From Aquila chrysaetos chrysaetos (Eukaryota > Chordata > Aves > Accipitriformes > Accipitridae), in contig NC_044013.1 in NCBI RefSeq assembly GCF_900496995.4, forward strand, positions 41,987,554-42,051,553: 64,000 nt of DNA, in the 5' to 3' direction. Of the stretch, positions 46,118-57,060 are shown in pieces. The first letter of the stretch is position 1. Each line of letters starts with the position of its first letter. The notes beneath the pieces were generated by a model. That model saw only the letters and a list, made by a program, of their open reading frames with translations, did not search any database and was not told the DNA's origin. The translations under genes were made by a program, and so were the position numbers.

Positions 46118-47680
46118 ACAGTATTAAAGTATTGCTTAGCTTACAGAATCTCCTCACGTAGTGTTCGCACACGGCAATGGGTTTGACTTGGATTCTGTAC
46201 GTATGAAACTCTACAGTGTCTGTGCGCAGACCGGGATCTGCCGGTGTGTCTTCGATGCATCCTGTCTCTTCACCTTACACTAACTTCAGTTTTCTGTTTG
46301 AACTATTTCGCTTAAAAAAACAAACCAAACCACTAAAAAAAATAATTCAGAAAATTCCACCCAAGAGACATTTCCATAGCATAAAAGACAGCTATGAGTT
46401 AGTGTTGGTTTTTTTTTTTTTTGTAAACAGTTTCATATGCAATATCATACATAACCATGGCTGGCCTTCAGTAAAAATGTAGTAAACTATATTGCTTTAT
46501 TATCAATTATGTTGCATTGAGTGAATGGCAGAAACGAAACAAGAAGGTAACTGTGGCTGGAGTCGCTAGCCCTCATTCACACTACAGATGAAAACAGCAT
46601 CCTAGGCTTCAGAGCAGGGAAGAAAAGAAATCCGAACACCTTTCAGGTCGTTATTACCAACAATTACCCAATGGTTTAACTAGCCTAGCAAGATGTGTAA
46701 CATTCACCAGCGGTACGCTGCTGTACAATGGAAAAAAAATAAACTTACAGCAAAGAGAGCCATGCTACCTTAAAGTCCAAGCTACAAATTCAACTTAAAA
46801 TGAACATTCATGAAGTAGAAGAAAAAAAAAAATAAAAAGGACAGATCAGGCTTCGTTTTAATCAAGCCAATCACAGAGGACTTTATGATTTTGAAGGGGG
46901 GGAGGGTACCCGAGCCTTTGTGGCTTGCTACAGCTCCTCTCAAAATGTCCCTCGGGCGCGGGGTGCACCCGTCCCACGGCACGGTCGGCGCGGTGCCAGG
47001 CGCTCCGGGCAGGGGACGAACCTGCCCGCGGCGCTGCCCGCGCTGGGGAGGTGCTTTGGGTGCCCATTTCACACAACTAGATGGAAATCTCTCTCTTTTT
47101 GGTCACTCCGGGGGTAGCGGGTCCGTCCGAGATACTTGGAAAGAAAAGGGCGATATCCCTCGTAAGGATCCTTCACTCGCTGTGCTTGACTAAAACAAAG
47201 GTGGAGCTGCACCTTTGTGCTGAAAAATTTACAAAAAACCCCCAAACAAACCAACAAAGGAAAGAAAAAACCCCTTCGAAATGGATTTCTAGATGAGTGG
47301 GGGACTAACGTGAACCTTAGTCTAGGTAGCCACATCAAAACATATCGGATTCCACGACATTTGTGCTATGGGCCACTGGGACTTCTCAAAAGGTATATAA
47401 ACATCTAAAACATATTCACACAGATTAGCAATTTCTTCTGAGCATTCTTAAAAAAATATTTTTTTTTTCTCTTAGTAAAATCGTTTTAATATACCGTGCC
47501 TCCCTCTTTTAAAAAATAAATTAAAAAAATCCAGTTTTGCATATCTAGCATTAGCATTTAAGGTAGTATGGCACATCCCCTTTTCAAAGTCAAGGGTGGG
47601 GATCTACAAATGCCTTAGGAGTTTGCCAGCATTTTTAACATTGTGAGACCTTTGGTTAGTTGAAACCGCATCAGATCAGC

Positions 47681-47745
47681 AAAAGAAAAAAAAACAAGAG
47701 AAAAAAACCAAAGAAAAGAGGAAAGAAAAAAAAAAAAGGAAAACC
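47681..47745 (-). repeat. Pyrimidine-rich tract in the MSI2 3' UTR
   Basis: A/G-rich on the + strand, so U/C-rich in the mRNA (U runs broken by C). It is low complexity and could bind PTB or Hu proteins. Confidence 0.6.
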
Positions 47746-48737
47746 TTCCCAAAATTATTAGCATTTTTTTCTTAAATAAGAGAAAGTTCTATCCTTACTG
47801 GTCCTAAATCTGAATAACTACATCTAAATTTTTAACCTTAATTACGATACACCTACCAATATGTACTAGAAGAGGAAGAGAGAAAGAGGGGGGGAAAAAT
47901 TCACTACACTAGCATCAGGACAGCACTCTTACAAGATAGCCATTTTATACACTATTAACATACAACAATGATCAACAAAGAATATTCTATGAGGTGACAG
48001 GGAATGGAGAGGAAAACCAACTGGTAGTACAGTACATCATCAACATTGACAAAATATCAATAAAAAATTCCCTGACGGTACATTGAATTTCAGGGAATTT
48101 GGTTTGTTGTTTTTTTTCGTTTTTATTTTTTAAAGAATTGTTTTATTTATTTTATTACTTGATCAAGTCTCAATATTTAAAAAGCGTCCAGCATTTTGCT
48201 TAAACCTGGTTGTTCTGAAATAAGAAAAAAACCTAAAATATTACATAAAAAGCATGATTCTTTTTAAAAACAAGAAAAACAAGGTTTTCTCCTTTCGGTT
48301 AGCAGTATGGTGCCTTGTTTTTGTTAAAGATGCCTTGCTCTACCTTGTCTATTGAATGTCTACATTAGTCTACTTGTTAGTAAAATTTACAAAAATAGGA
48401 GTGCAGCAGCTCTTTTTAACAAATGTCGCATTCAGTGTCTTATACTGGCTGTACCTAAAGTACCAAATTTATAAACGTAACAATTTAAAAAAATATTAAT
48501 AAAACTTGTCAATATTACGTTAAAAAAAGAAGAAATATATCCACACTACAGTATGTTCTTAATGCCACCTACCATGTTGTACTTCTAGTTTGCTGTTGCA
48601 GGCCTATTTACCAATATTAAAAAAATTAAATTAAAAAATATCCTTCATAAGTTTCCTCCCCCAACAGAGGACCATATATATAACAGCCAAATATTAAACA
48701 TGTGCAAATAGGAAACTGTCAGTTTTTCCCCTACCAG

Positions 48738-48748
48738 TCACAGTGCAA
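48738..48748 (-). promoter_or_regulatory. Overlapping miRNA seed sites (miR-130/301, miR-148/152, miR-128)
   Basis: The mRNA strand reads TTGCACTGTGA. It contains TTGCACT (miR-130/301 family), TGCACTG (miR-148/152) and CACTGTGA (8-mer for miR-128). Only seed matches are shown; no conservation could be checked. Confidence 0.4.
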
Positions 48749-49071
48749 TGATGTTTTATACTTTATTTTTTTTTAAAATTCTGTTTACAACTACAATAAA
48801 TTAAAATCTTCCGTTGCTTCTAGGGTGAAACTTGTAGCACTGAGGTATTCCCAAAAAAAAAACAAAACAAAAAAACCAAACCGAAGTTGCTTTCCTAATT
48901 TGTTAATACAGAAAGTAATGGATAAAAAAGGTAACCATGCAAGCTTTAAAGCCGCTCTGCCTGCAGCAGGCGAGCGCGGAGGAGGGACCTCGCCTCCGCC
49001 CGGGCTGCGCAGGGTGCCCAGAGCAGCTGAAATGACTGGACAGCAAGTTGATCTAGTTTGAAACAACAACT

Positions 49072-49092
49072 AAAAAAAAAAAAAAAAAAAAA
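49072..49092 (-). repeat. A21 run (U21 in the MSI2 mRNA)
   Basis: 21 A bases on the + strand, so a U21 tract in the 3' UTR. Confidence 0.9.
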
Positions 49093-49458
49093 GGTGTGCT
49101 TTGAACCATAAATGCGTTAAATAGGAAAAAATCGTAGCTTCTTTTTCAGTCTTGGGAAAAGCAGGTTTTAAATTAAAAAAATACCACTAGACTGTTCCTT
49201 TGTAAGCTGTGCACGTCTGATAGCGAAGATGCTGGTATGACGCTAGGAGAGCTGGAAGGTCTACCACGCCTACGGAGCAAGCTGAACAGTGTGTGCATCT
49301 CCTAACTCCCGCGGGCCAGCTCCGGCAGTTGGTCAAAAAGTCTAAAACTTTCTTTTTTTTCTTCCATTTTCATAGAGAAACTGCCTTAGGCTGACTCCAT
49401 CACAAAAATAGGTTTGTATTTCTCTTTCTTAATAGTTTATATGTAGTTAATGGAATTG

Positions 49459-49466
49459 TATTTACA
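49459..49466 (-). promoter_or_regulatory. Pumilio response element-like site (TGTAAATA)
   Basis: Reads TGTAAATA on the MSI2 mRNA strand, an exact consensus match. Confidence 0.4.
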
Positions 49467-50027
49467 GTTTTTTTTTTTTTTTTCAGAATTCACAATTTCA
49501 AAAAACCTTATATCACCTCTTTCAACAAAAAAAAGCACTTATAGAAAAAGGACGCACAAAAAGTTTGTAGTCCTTGCCTTATTGCCGAAAATAGATAGAA
49601 TTAGGTTAACGAAGACTCCACAAACGAAAAGAAGGGCTAGAGAACCTGCTGCTCACCCGTGCCCCCCGTGCCCTGCAAGGCCACCCCGAAACCGTGCCCG
49701 CCGCCGGCTCTGCTCCCCCCGCCGCCCTCGGCGGCCGCAGAGCCGGCACCAGCGGCTGAGACTCCTGTCACCATCTCAGCATCCTTTAAGCAACAACGAC
49801 TACGTAAAACAGAAGGGAGAAGGAGGGGAGGTGGGAAAGAAAAAACGAAAGAAACCCCTTAATATAAACAGTTACGCTATGGTTAGGCTCTTGCTAGATA
49901 CACAAAGAATTAGAACTACGTGGCTACGAGACTATGTCAAAATGCTACGAAAAAATGTGGTTTGGAGAGGTTTAAAAAGAGGGGGGGGGAACCCATCAAG
50001 AAAATAAAACGAACAAGAAATGGATTT

Positions 50028-50035
50028 TATATACA
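50028..50035 (-). promoter_or_regulatory. Pumilio response element-like site (TGTATATA)
   Basis: Reads TGTATATA on the MSI2 mRNA strand, an exact consensus match, about 200 bases into the terminal exon. Confidence 0.4.
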
Positions 50036-50238
50036 TACTTTTAAAAGCTGTTGTTTTTATAGTACAGCAGATTCATGAGATGATGAGAGAGATTTTAAAC
50101 AACCTAAGTCCGTCGAGTGCCACCTCCAGTTTGTTTGCGTTATCGGTGATGATGTAGTGCTCAAAGTCTGATGAGATCACCCAAACATGGGCCCGTTCAG
50201 AAACTTCGCCCCGTCTTGCCCGGACATCCAGAGAGACT

Positions 50239-52548
50239 CTGCGGGGAGGAGAAGGCAGACACAGGACACGGAGGAGAGTCAGAGTTAACGCAGGGCGAGT
50301 GGGATTTCTCTAACAAAACCCCCCAAGTGTTTGCAAACGCTTTGCAAAGCCGCGGCGCGCTCAGATCCACACCAAGGGTGAATCCGGAGCGAAACGGCTG
50401 AAATGCGGAGGCGTTCCTGGGACTGCCGCCGTGGGAGGGTGTATTTAACGTATTTACTGCTCCTACTTTCCGGCTCCATCCCCGTGGAGTCCAGCTAAGC
50501 CCGGACTTCAGGCAGGCAGTGCCTTCCCAGGCAGGCTGGGGTTAGCTGTGTGCTGCTCTGGTTTAGGAACAATAAAATGCGACTTGATATATCGGAAGGA
50601 CAAAAACCGTTCCTCGGGCATCTGTTACGCCAGGAATTTACACGGTGTCGGTAAAATGAGTTTTTTCTAAAGGCACAGCTGAAGTACTTGAAAGGTAACA
50701 ACTTTTACACGGGCACACTGCAGCGGTGATGATTTATTTTATAACGCAGGCTTCAGCTTCTAATGCTCTGTTCCTGCCGGTGCTTAACGTTGAGAAGGAA
50801 ATAAATATTAGGGGACGAGCTCTGCAGGCAGCCGCTCGCAGGGCTGGCTGCGGCGAGGAACGCACCCTGGTCACACGTTTTTTGGGGGTGACCTCCAAAA
50901 CCCATCCCCAAACGGCCGTGCCCAGGGTGAGGTCCCGCCAGCTCCCCGCGGGTCTGCGGGAACGGCCGGTCCCTGCCCCGGGGACCCGCAGCTCGGCCAA
51001 ATTCATCCTCATCCTCATCGCCTGCCCCGAGGAGCGGGGGCAGCCGGGGAGGGCGAGGGACCAGATGCCTCGGGATGCACCGCCGCAATAAAAGTTTCAA
51101 ACTCGCTGGTCCTTGAGGAATTAATAATAAGGCTCATTTCCTCCTCTCAAAATCTATTTTAATTAGTAATGAGCAACATTAAAAGCACTTTCTGTTTTTA
51201 AGTCATTAATGGTTTGAGTCTTAATACTGGCCAGTAAATGATGGTTACAGTTTGATGTGTTGTGGTAACTGTAAAATGATTACAATACATTAATCTGATG
51301 AACACTGTCTTCGTTGCAGCGTTATTAGCGTGAATTATGATGTTCTGCCTAGGTCTCCAGCCAGCTTTGTGTACCACCTCGTTATTACAAAGGCTGACGG
51401 CCCAGAAAACATGAAGGATTCTGACAAATTGATCCGTGAACATACACTGATACGTGAAAATAATAACTGGGATTAAAGCGAGAGTGCTTATGCCACTTCT
51501 TTCTTTCCCATAAAAAATACTACTTGGTGGAGCAAATTAATTGACGGAACGATTGCAGGTAATCTTGGGTGGATGTGGGTAGATGAAGAGTAAATAGAAA
51601 ACCCCTTTATCCACTAGCATTTAGGTATAAATCTATTTTTGTATAATTTAAAGCCTCCAAACGTTTTCCACAGTTCCCAGCCCCTTGACTAACTGCAATT
51701 CTAATTTCATACACTGATTTTGAACGTAAAACATGTGACATTGATCAGGTAGTGCTGGGCAAAAGGCAGAGAAATAAAATCTGTCACATCCATTACATTT
51801 GTCTGCGTGGACTAAGAGCTCTAGAGGTAAACCTGTGCCATTTAATGCGGTAAGTTCTGTTTTTCATTGACTGACTTTTCTAATCTACTCTATTCTCGGT
51901 GTAAGAATATTTGTTTGCAAAGATGAATAAGCCAAGGGCCAAAAAAATTTAAAACAAAAATTAAACATTTAATTAACTTGAGCTTAGTTCAAAGGGTAGG
52001 AAACTGGCAGTGATCCAAGGATGCATTACTCAGGTAATGTCTTTAATTTAATTTGCTTAGGTTTAATTTTTTTTTTAATCTTGATAATTGCTCTATGGTT
52101 ACTAGTTACAATGTTATCTTTTAGCTGTAATATTTGGTACAGCACTTAATTAAGAATGATGGTTTCTCTGTAATAAAGCGGTGGGGCTCGTCTATTTTTA
52201 GACCAGTGCATTGGTAGCAGATCTATAATCCCCATCGGGACGCTGTCAGCTGGCCCTCGGTTGCTTCCCCACAGGTTTCTGGGATTGCTGGTTTTTCTGT
52301 GGGGCTTTTGCCTCTCCAAACTATTGCACTAAGTGTCCTGAGTATGAAAATGTGACTTTTGGGGGGTTTAGCTCCCGATCTGTCTTCCAGTTTCCAACCC
52401 ATGAGATTGATTTGAATAACATAAATCACAGAAAGGAATGATTAAAGGCCAAGGAAAGACGAAATGAAGATAAAAAATTGTTCACTTAAAGTAAATATAG
52501 GGGAGATGGTAGTTTAGCACAAAGTACAAATGGTATATACTGTAATAC
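50239..52548 (-). other. MSI2: Probable intron within the MSI2 3' UTR
   Basis: On the - strand a donor-like CTTGGAG/GTATTA occurs 36 bases after the stop codon (GT at 52548-52547). A very good acceptor with a C/T tract ends at 50239. Splicing would remove 2,310 bp. An exon junction within about 50 nt of the stop would not trigger nonsense-mediated decay. The donor is weak at positions +4 to +6, so a retained form is possible. Inside, 50,820-51,090 is GC-rich with CpG, and 51,100-52,220 is AT-rich, resembling conserved noncoding sequence. Confidence 0.55.
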
Positions 52549-52584
52549 CTCCAAGTGAGATGGCAACCAACCATGTGTAACGTT
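52549..52584 (-). other. MSI2: MSI2 3' UTR, part on the stop-codon exon
   Basis: Thirty-six bases from the TGA to the proposed donor, reading ACGTTACACATGGTTGG and onward to CTTGGAG. If the donor is not used, the UTR continues. Confidence 0.5.
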
Positions 52585-52626
52585 TCAATGGTATCCATTT
52601 GTAAAAGCCGTTGCAATCAAAGGTCC
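52585..52626 (-). CDS. MSI2: MSI2 (RNA-binding protein Musashi-2), last coding exon
   Basis: Musashi-2 is a cytoplasmic RNA-binding protein with two RRMs that binds UAG-containing sites in mRNAs and controls their translation in stem and progenitor cells. The - strand reads GGA CCT TTG ATT ... CAT TGA, giving GPLIATAFTNGYH and a TGA at 52587-52585. This is the exact C-terminus I know from vertebrate MSI2. The acceptor TTTTAG lies at 52632-52627 with a branch-point-like CTTAAC upstream; its pyrimidine tract is weak. Entry is phase 0, matching the phase-0 end of the exon at 54461. At 42 coding bases it is too short to be seen as an isolated open frame. Confidence 0.95.
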   Translation of the reverse strand, partial: GPLIATAFTNGYH

Positions 52627-54460
52627 CTAAAATTGTACAATTGTTAAGTTCATCAGTGCTCTATACATGGGAAGAGATGATTATTAATTTTGGCAAGAAA
52701 TTATCAAAGGACTTGAAAGACTGTGTTGCCAGCATGAATAGGTATTTCCGAGAGCTGTTCTGGTCACCACTGAGTCGGTGTGCTGAACCCTACGGTTACC
52801 TTTCCAAGACCATAATCTTCTCATTCCCCCAGTTGCAAGAATAAGCTTTGGGTTTTCCCTTCTTTATTTTTAAACCAGGGTTAGTAAATGGAGAGTGTTA
52901 AATAAATATATATGTAAAAAAAGCTACGGGATTCTTTGCAGTTATTGGGGGAAATTAAGAGGCTGCCAATCTGCAAGTCAGATACAAAATCGTTCTTTGG
53001 AGAAGTGTTAGTGCAGACAAATCCGGATACCCAGCCTTGTACCTCGTATCCTATTACTTGAAAAATCGGGATGTTGCTGAGGCCAAAGTGCCCGAGTTTT
53101 CAAGAACAAACAGGTCTTCTTCTTTAGGTGAAAAATGGAAATAAGAGGTGTTGTAAGTGGTGAGAGATGGCAGTTTAAATTGATGTAGCTCTTAGCAGAG
53201 TAATAATATTCTGCGTTTAGTACTAGAATTGATCCGAAGGGATTGTCAAGTCCCCGGCGTGACCACGGGAGGGGCAGGACCGGGACGGGAATTGAGCACA
53301 AGGGCACAAAGGGAAGCAGCAGGGGTTTTTCTGTCTTTTTGGGTACTGGTTGCTTATGCAATAAAAATAATACAATTTCAGGAACTTTGTCTGCACTACG
53401 CTCCTGCTCCCCTCACTCATCCAATTCGGTCAGAGAGTGAAATTCTCCGCTCAGTTTGAGGGATCTGGGGGGAGCCCTCTGTACTTTGCTATGTTTGTTG
53501 TACAAGAGGAAAAAAAATCTCATCGTTTTACTACAAAAAGGGAAACAACTTCAGTTGCAGTTTTTCTGTTCGGGAGACTGACAGCCACCAAAGAGGTCCA
53601 ACCGCATTCATGCTAACACACACAGGTAAAACAGCGCGATCCGAAAAAACAGCATGCAGCTTTGTTAAGCAAATCTCCATCGCCCGTCATTAGTGAGATT
53701 GCAGACCCACGCGGCATTAAAGAGGCACTTTTCCAACAACTTGACGACTAAACGGTAGCGACTTACTCGTAACCTGCAGATTTTAAGGACTGTCGGCAAT
53801 GGCTGGAAGCGACCCAGGAGGTCAGCCCGTGCCAGCTCCGCGGGGACGCTGCCGCCACAGGGACGGCCGTCCCCTCGCCGGGGTGGCTGTGGGCAACCCC
53901 GGGGTCCTGCCGGCCGAATTAACGAGCCGCTTTTTGCTCGTTTAGGAGCCGGGACCGGTGCGTCGTCTGCAAACGGGCGCATCAGCCGGGACGGGTGGTT
54001 GGGCTGATATAAAGCCCGTACAGATAAGCAGGAACTTTAGAGCCCCTCATTATTAAGTTTTACGTTATTATATAAAATAATAACAGAAATTATTATTATT
54101 ATTAATAATATTATTTATTTATTATTACTTCCTTTTGAGATGCGTCACGTCTGGGCCGCGGAAGGCGCCAGACAAGCCTTTCCAGCCGAGCTGGGAACCG
54201 GAGCGGCGCAGCCCGCGGGCAGCTCCAGCGGCTCGGGCGCAGCTCCGGCAGGCTACGGCAGCAAGGCGCTACGCTCGCCGTCAGGTCATCGTTAACCAAA
54301 AAAAAAAAAAAAAAAACCAACCCCCAAAAAACCCCAACGTAACCCCCCCGCCCCCCACCACCGCTCCGACGTCATTAACCAACGAAAAAAACAAAACCCA
54401 AAACCCCCCCCCCCCGGACCCAGAAGCGGGGGCGGCGGCTCTGGCGCCGGCGGTACTTAC
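52627..54460 (-). other. MSI2: MSI2 intron between the last two coding exons
   Basis: 1,834 bp with a GTAAGT donor (54460-54459 on the - strand) and a TTTTAG acceptor. Its 5' end has a C11-type run near 54405-54415, an A17 run near 54299-54315 and an ATT-rich stretch at 54076-54127. The open frame that continues from the exon into this intron for about 59 codons is read-through, rich in Gly and Phe. Confidence 0.9.
54076..54127 (+). repeat. AT-rich (ATT)n/(AAT)n low-complexity tract
   Basis: Interrupted ATT, AAT and TTTATT units, partly self-complementary, in the MSI2 intron. Confidence 0.85.
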
Positions 54461-54669
54461 GGCGATCCCGTGGCCGAAGCCGGAGCCCGGCTGCGGGCTG
54501 GCGGCGCTTATGTAGTTACCCACGCCGGAGTCCTGGCTGGCTGTGCCGTAGAGGTCCGCGACGGGCCCTGGGCTGTTGGCCCCGGGGAAGCCTCCGGGTC
54601 GGGCTGGGTTGGAGCCTGCCGGGGAAGCGGGTGCGCCAAAATTCGGTTGAGCACTGTAGCTATTCAAGA
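54461..54669 (-). CDS. MSI2: MSI2 (Musashi-2), penultimate coding exon, C-terminal linker
   Basis: The exon starts at 54669 with the last two bases of a split Val codon after a good acceptor (CTCTGCACACCAG). It encodes 69 full codons and ends in phase 0 at a GTAAGT donor. The peptide reads [18 protein letters not shown], then [17 protein letters not shown], then [15 protein letters not shown] and [19 protein letters not shown]. This is the Ala/Gly/Pro/Ser-rich C-terminal region of vertebrate MSI2, which follows the two RRMs (coded upstream, outside the window) and is probably disordered. As I recall it, human has DLYGPASQ where this copy has DLYGTASQ. The apparent start codon in this exon is an internal TTG Leu, not a start. 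Confidence 0.96.
54615..54617 (-). promoter_or_regulatory. MSI2: Alternative internal 3' splice site in the MSI2 exon
   Basis: GGCAG/GCTCC (AG at 54617-54616) would start the exon at 54615 in the same phase as the upstream acceptor. It would drop exactly 54 nt, that is [18 protein letters not shown], and join directly to [10 protein letters not shown]. From knowledge of the family, human MSI2 isoforms differ by the presence or absence of this segment, so both acceptors are probably used. Confidence 0.7.
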
Positions 54670-55689
54670 CTGGTGTGCAGAGAATAAAGCTGGGTATGAG
54701 GCCAGACGCCGGGCATGCACCGTTATTACAAAGCCAAACACCAGAATAAACAGCCTAGGCCCAACTTCTAACACTTAACCAAGGCCATGCGATAGGAGAG
54801 CAAGTACTGGATAAGAGTCAGCCCGTACTACTACGAAGCTTAGAGCTCCAAAAATATATATATGGATATATATAAAAAAAAAAGAACAATCATTCAACAC
54901 ACTACTGCAACCAGAGACTGGAGGTGCTCATTTTCACCAAATTATCACAAAATATAATAGGTATTTTTCAACATCTGACTTGATGCTCATGCAGTAGTAA
55001 CAAGTTCTCTAGGTCTGGGCACGCCGAGACAGCATTCACATCCCATGCAAACTACAAAGGAACTAGTTTGAGACTACACATTGTGGTAATATTGATATTA
55101 AAATGTTGACAGCAAATAACTTCAATCGCGTCTAGGAAAATCGTTTTTGGATCCATTCGATACTTTTGAAAAAAACCCGCCCTTTTAAATCAGTAAGCTG
55201 TAGAAATAGTTCAATAGGTGATTTTTTTTTTTTTTTTCTTTAAATGGTATGGAATGGAACAGTTTGGAATTTTTTTTTTTTTAATGTGACCAAGGAGAGT
55301 GTTGTTTTATTGAATCTTTTTCCTTTTGATTTGGAGAGCGAAGACTTACCTTCGTCTCCAAAACCATGCTTGGGACATCAACCAAAATTAAACAAATAAA
55401 TAAAGATCAAAAGCAAAAAAGAATTCCAGAGGGTGTATGACAACTCACCTCCTAATGTGGAAGTAAAAGAAAATTTTATTTTTTTCCTCCCCCCCCCTTT
55501 TTTTTTTTTTTTTGAGACAGAAAGACAATGTAAATAAGAATGATACTAAAGAATAAATTTAGATATTAAAGCATGTTAGATGATCAGGCTTCTGGCATTT
55601 CTCACGGCTGCTCTTGGATGTAAAATTTATGAGTAAGAAGTTTCAATGCAAAAGAAAAGTTAGCGGACTGGGAGGAGCTGGATGGAAAT

Positions 55690-56380
55690 GGCTTGCGGGA
55701 AGCTGGAGCTACACCTGAGTGGCACTTGCAAGGTCCTCGGGGAGCACGCGGCGACGTGCCCGCCCGCACCTACTGCCGCCTCCCCACCTCCCCGCCGCGC
55801 GCAGGCACCGGCAGCGCCGAGGCGCACGCTGCCCGCGGCTAACGGCTGGCCTCGAGCCTCCCGCTTACTTGGGCCGAGCGCGCCGCCGCACGCCGGCGCG
55901 GGGACGGGACGAGTCCAGCGGCGGTGACGGACACCGCGGCCTTCCCCGGGAGACCCGGCCGGGCGCCGCGGGTATCGGCACGACCAGGCGCCCGACCCGC
56001 GGCACGTCCCATCGCCTCCCCGTTCGAGGCCGCGCCGAGATTCCTTCGGCCTTTTCCTCTGGCTGCGACCGCCCACGTTACCTTCGTTAAGCGCTAAAGA
56101 AGGGTTTATCGTGTTTGACGGCCTGCGCCAACCCTCGGCCGCCGGCCCGCGGGTCAGAGCCGCGCTGACCGACGGCAGGGTTTCACCGGGGATGGAAACC
56201 AGCCCGGGAGAAAGCCCTGCTCCCTCGGCAAGGGCAGCCCGAGGGAAGGCTTTGGCAGCACCTTACGTGGGCTGCGGTGCGCACAGCCTGGACCTGGTGC
56301 TGGGCCGCCGTCTCTCCCGCCCCGGCCCCTTCCCCCTGCACCGCTATCCCGAGAGGTCCCCATTTTTCAAACGAATGAAT
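55690..56380. promoter_or_regulatory. CpG-island-like block inside the MSI2 intron
   Basis: High GC with dense CpG (GCGCGC, CGGCGC and CCGCG motifs throughout) between AT-rich flanks. On the MSI2 strand a donor-like GAAG/GTAACG lies at 56081-56080, so an internal promoter with a short first exon is possible. It could also be an orphan island or an exonless GC block. Confidence 0.45.
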
Positions 56381-56759
56381 TAGCCGGTCAAAAAAAGCCA
56401 ACCCAGCAGCTGTCGGCTCTGCAATGACAGGAAAGTGAATTTTACAAAATAAATGATTTAATGCAGCTCTGAACTGGTAGCAGGGGAAAGTAAGTAGGAC
56501 ATCTCAGCTAGCAAGTTAAAAGAAATAAGGCATGAGAGAGTAAACAGATTCTGGAATTCACTGGCAAACGAAGCGCCTTTTTATATTATTAAAGATTAAA
56601 TGTCAAGATAACATTTGGCCTTCTCACTCATGAAGAAAAATATCCAGCTGAGATGTTCAAAAGCCTTTTATTACTTTAAGCTAGCACTTTTTTTTCCCTT
56701 TTCTTCCTTCTGGTTCAATAAAATGGAAGCGAGTTTTACTGCCAAGTCACACACAAAAC

Positions 56760-57060
56760 CCAGCTGGCCGGCCCGAGCAAAGGCAGGAGCACGGCAGAAG
56801 GACGCGGGCAAGGCAAGGGGTGGGTGGTGGCGGGGATTCTGTTAGTAAAATATTCCTGCAAAGCCCCGCGGCAGCGCCGGGAGAGCCCGGTGCACCGCCA
56901 CCGCCTCGGGGCCGGGAGCAGAGACCGGCCTCGGCCCCAAGCAACTGCCCGCGCGATGCCCAAAGCCACCGGCCGCCGCGTCCACCGCGGGGAGGAGCAG
57001 CACGCGGCGCGTGCCGACGAGCCGTGGCGATGCCGCGGCTAACGGGACAGACAGACGTAC
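56760..57060. other. Second CpG-rich block in the MSI2 intron
   Basis: GC- and CpG-rich, separated from the first block by about 380 bp of AT-rich sequence. No exon was recognised. Confidence 0.4.

Larger units (their letters stand above)
45440..50238 (-). other. MSI2: MSI2 terminal 3' UTR exon
   Basis: On the - strand a strong acceptor (long C/T tract ending CCCCGCAG, AG at 50240-50239) opens this exon at 50238. It runs about 4.8 kb to an AATAAA at 45469-45464. The sequence is AT-rich, free of long coding frames, has many T and A runs, and ends abruptly at GC-rich DNA on the left, all typical of a long regulated 3' UTR. A UTR of about 5 kb is what I recall for mammalian MSI2. It contains Pumilio-like sites, a miRNA seed-site cluster and internal AATAAA signals (separate entries). 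If the 3' UTR intron is not spliced, the UTR would instead run unbroken from 52584, about 7.1 kb. Confidence 0.7.

Noticed and set aside
54281-54460. Read-through of the MSI2 exon into a Gly/Phe-rich tail
   Set aside because: A perfect GTAAGT donor ends the exon at 54461 and the expected last exon is found at 52626; the tail comes from T and C homopolymers in the intron.
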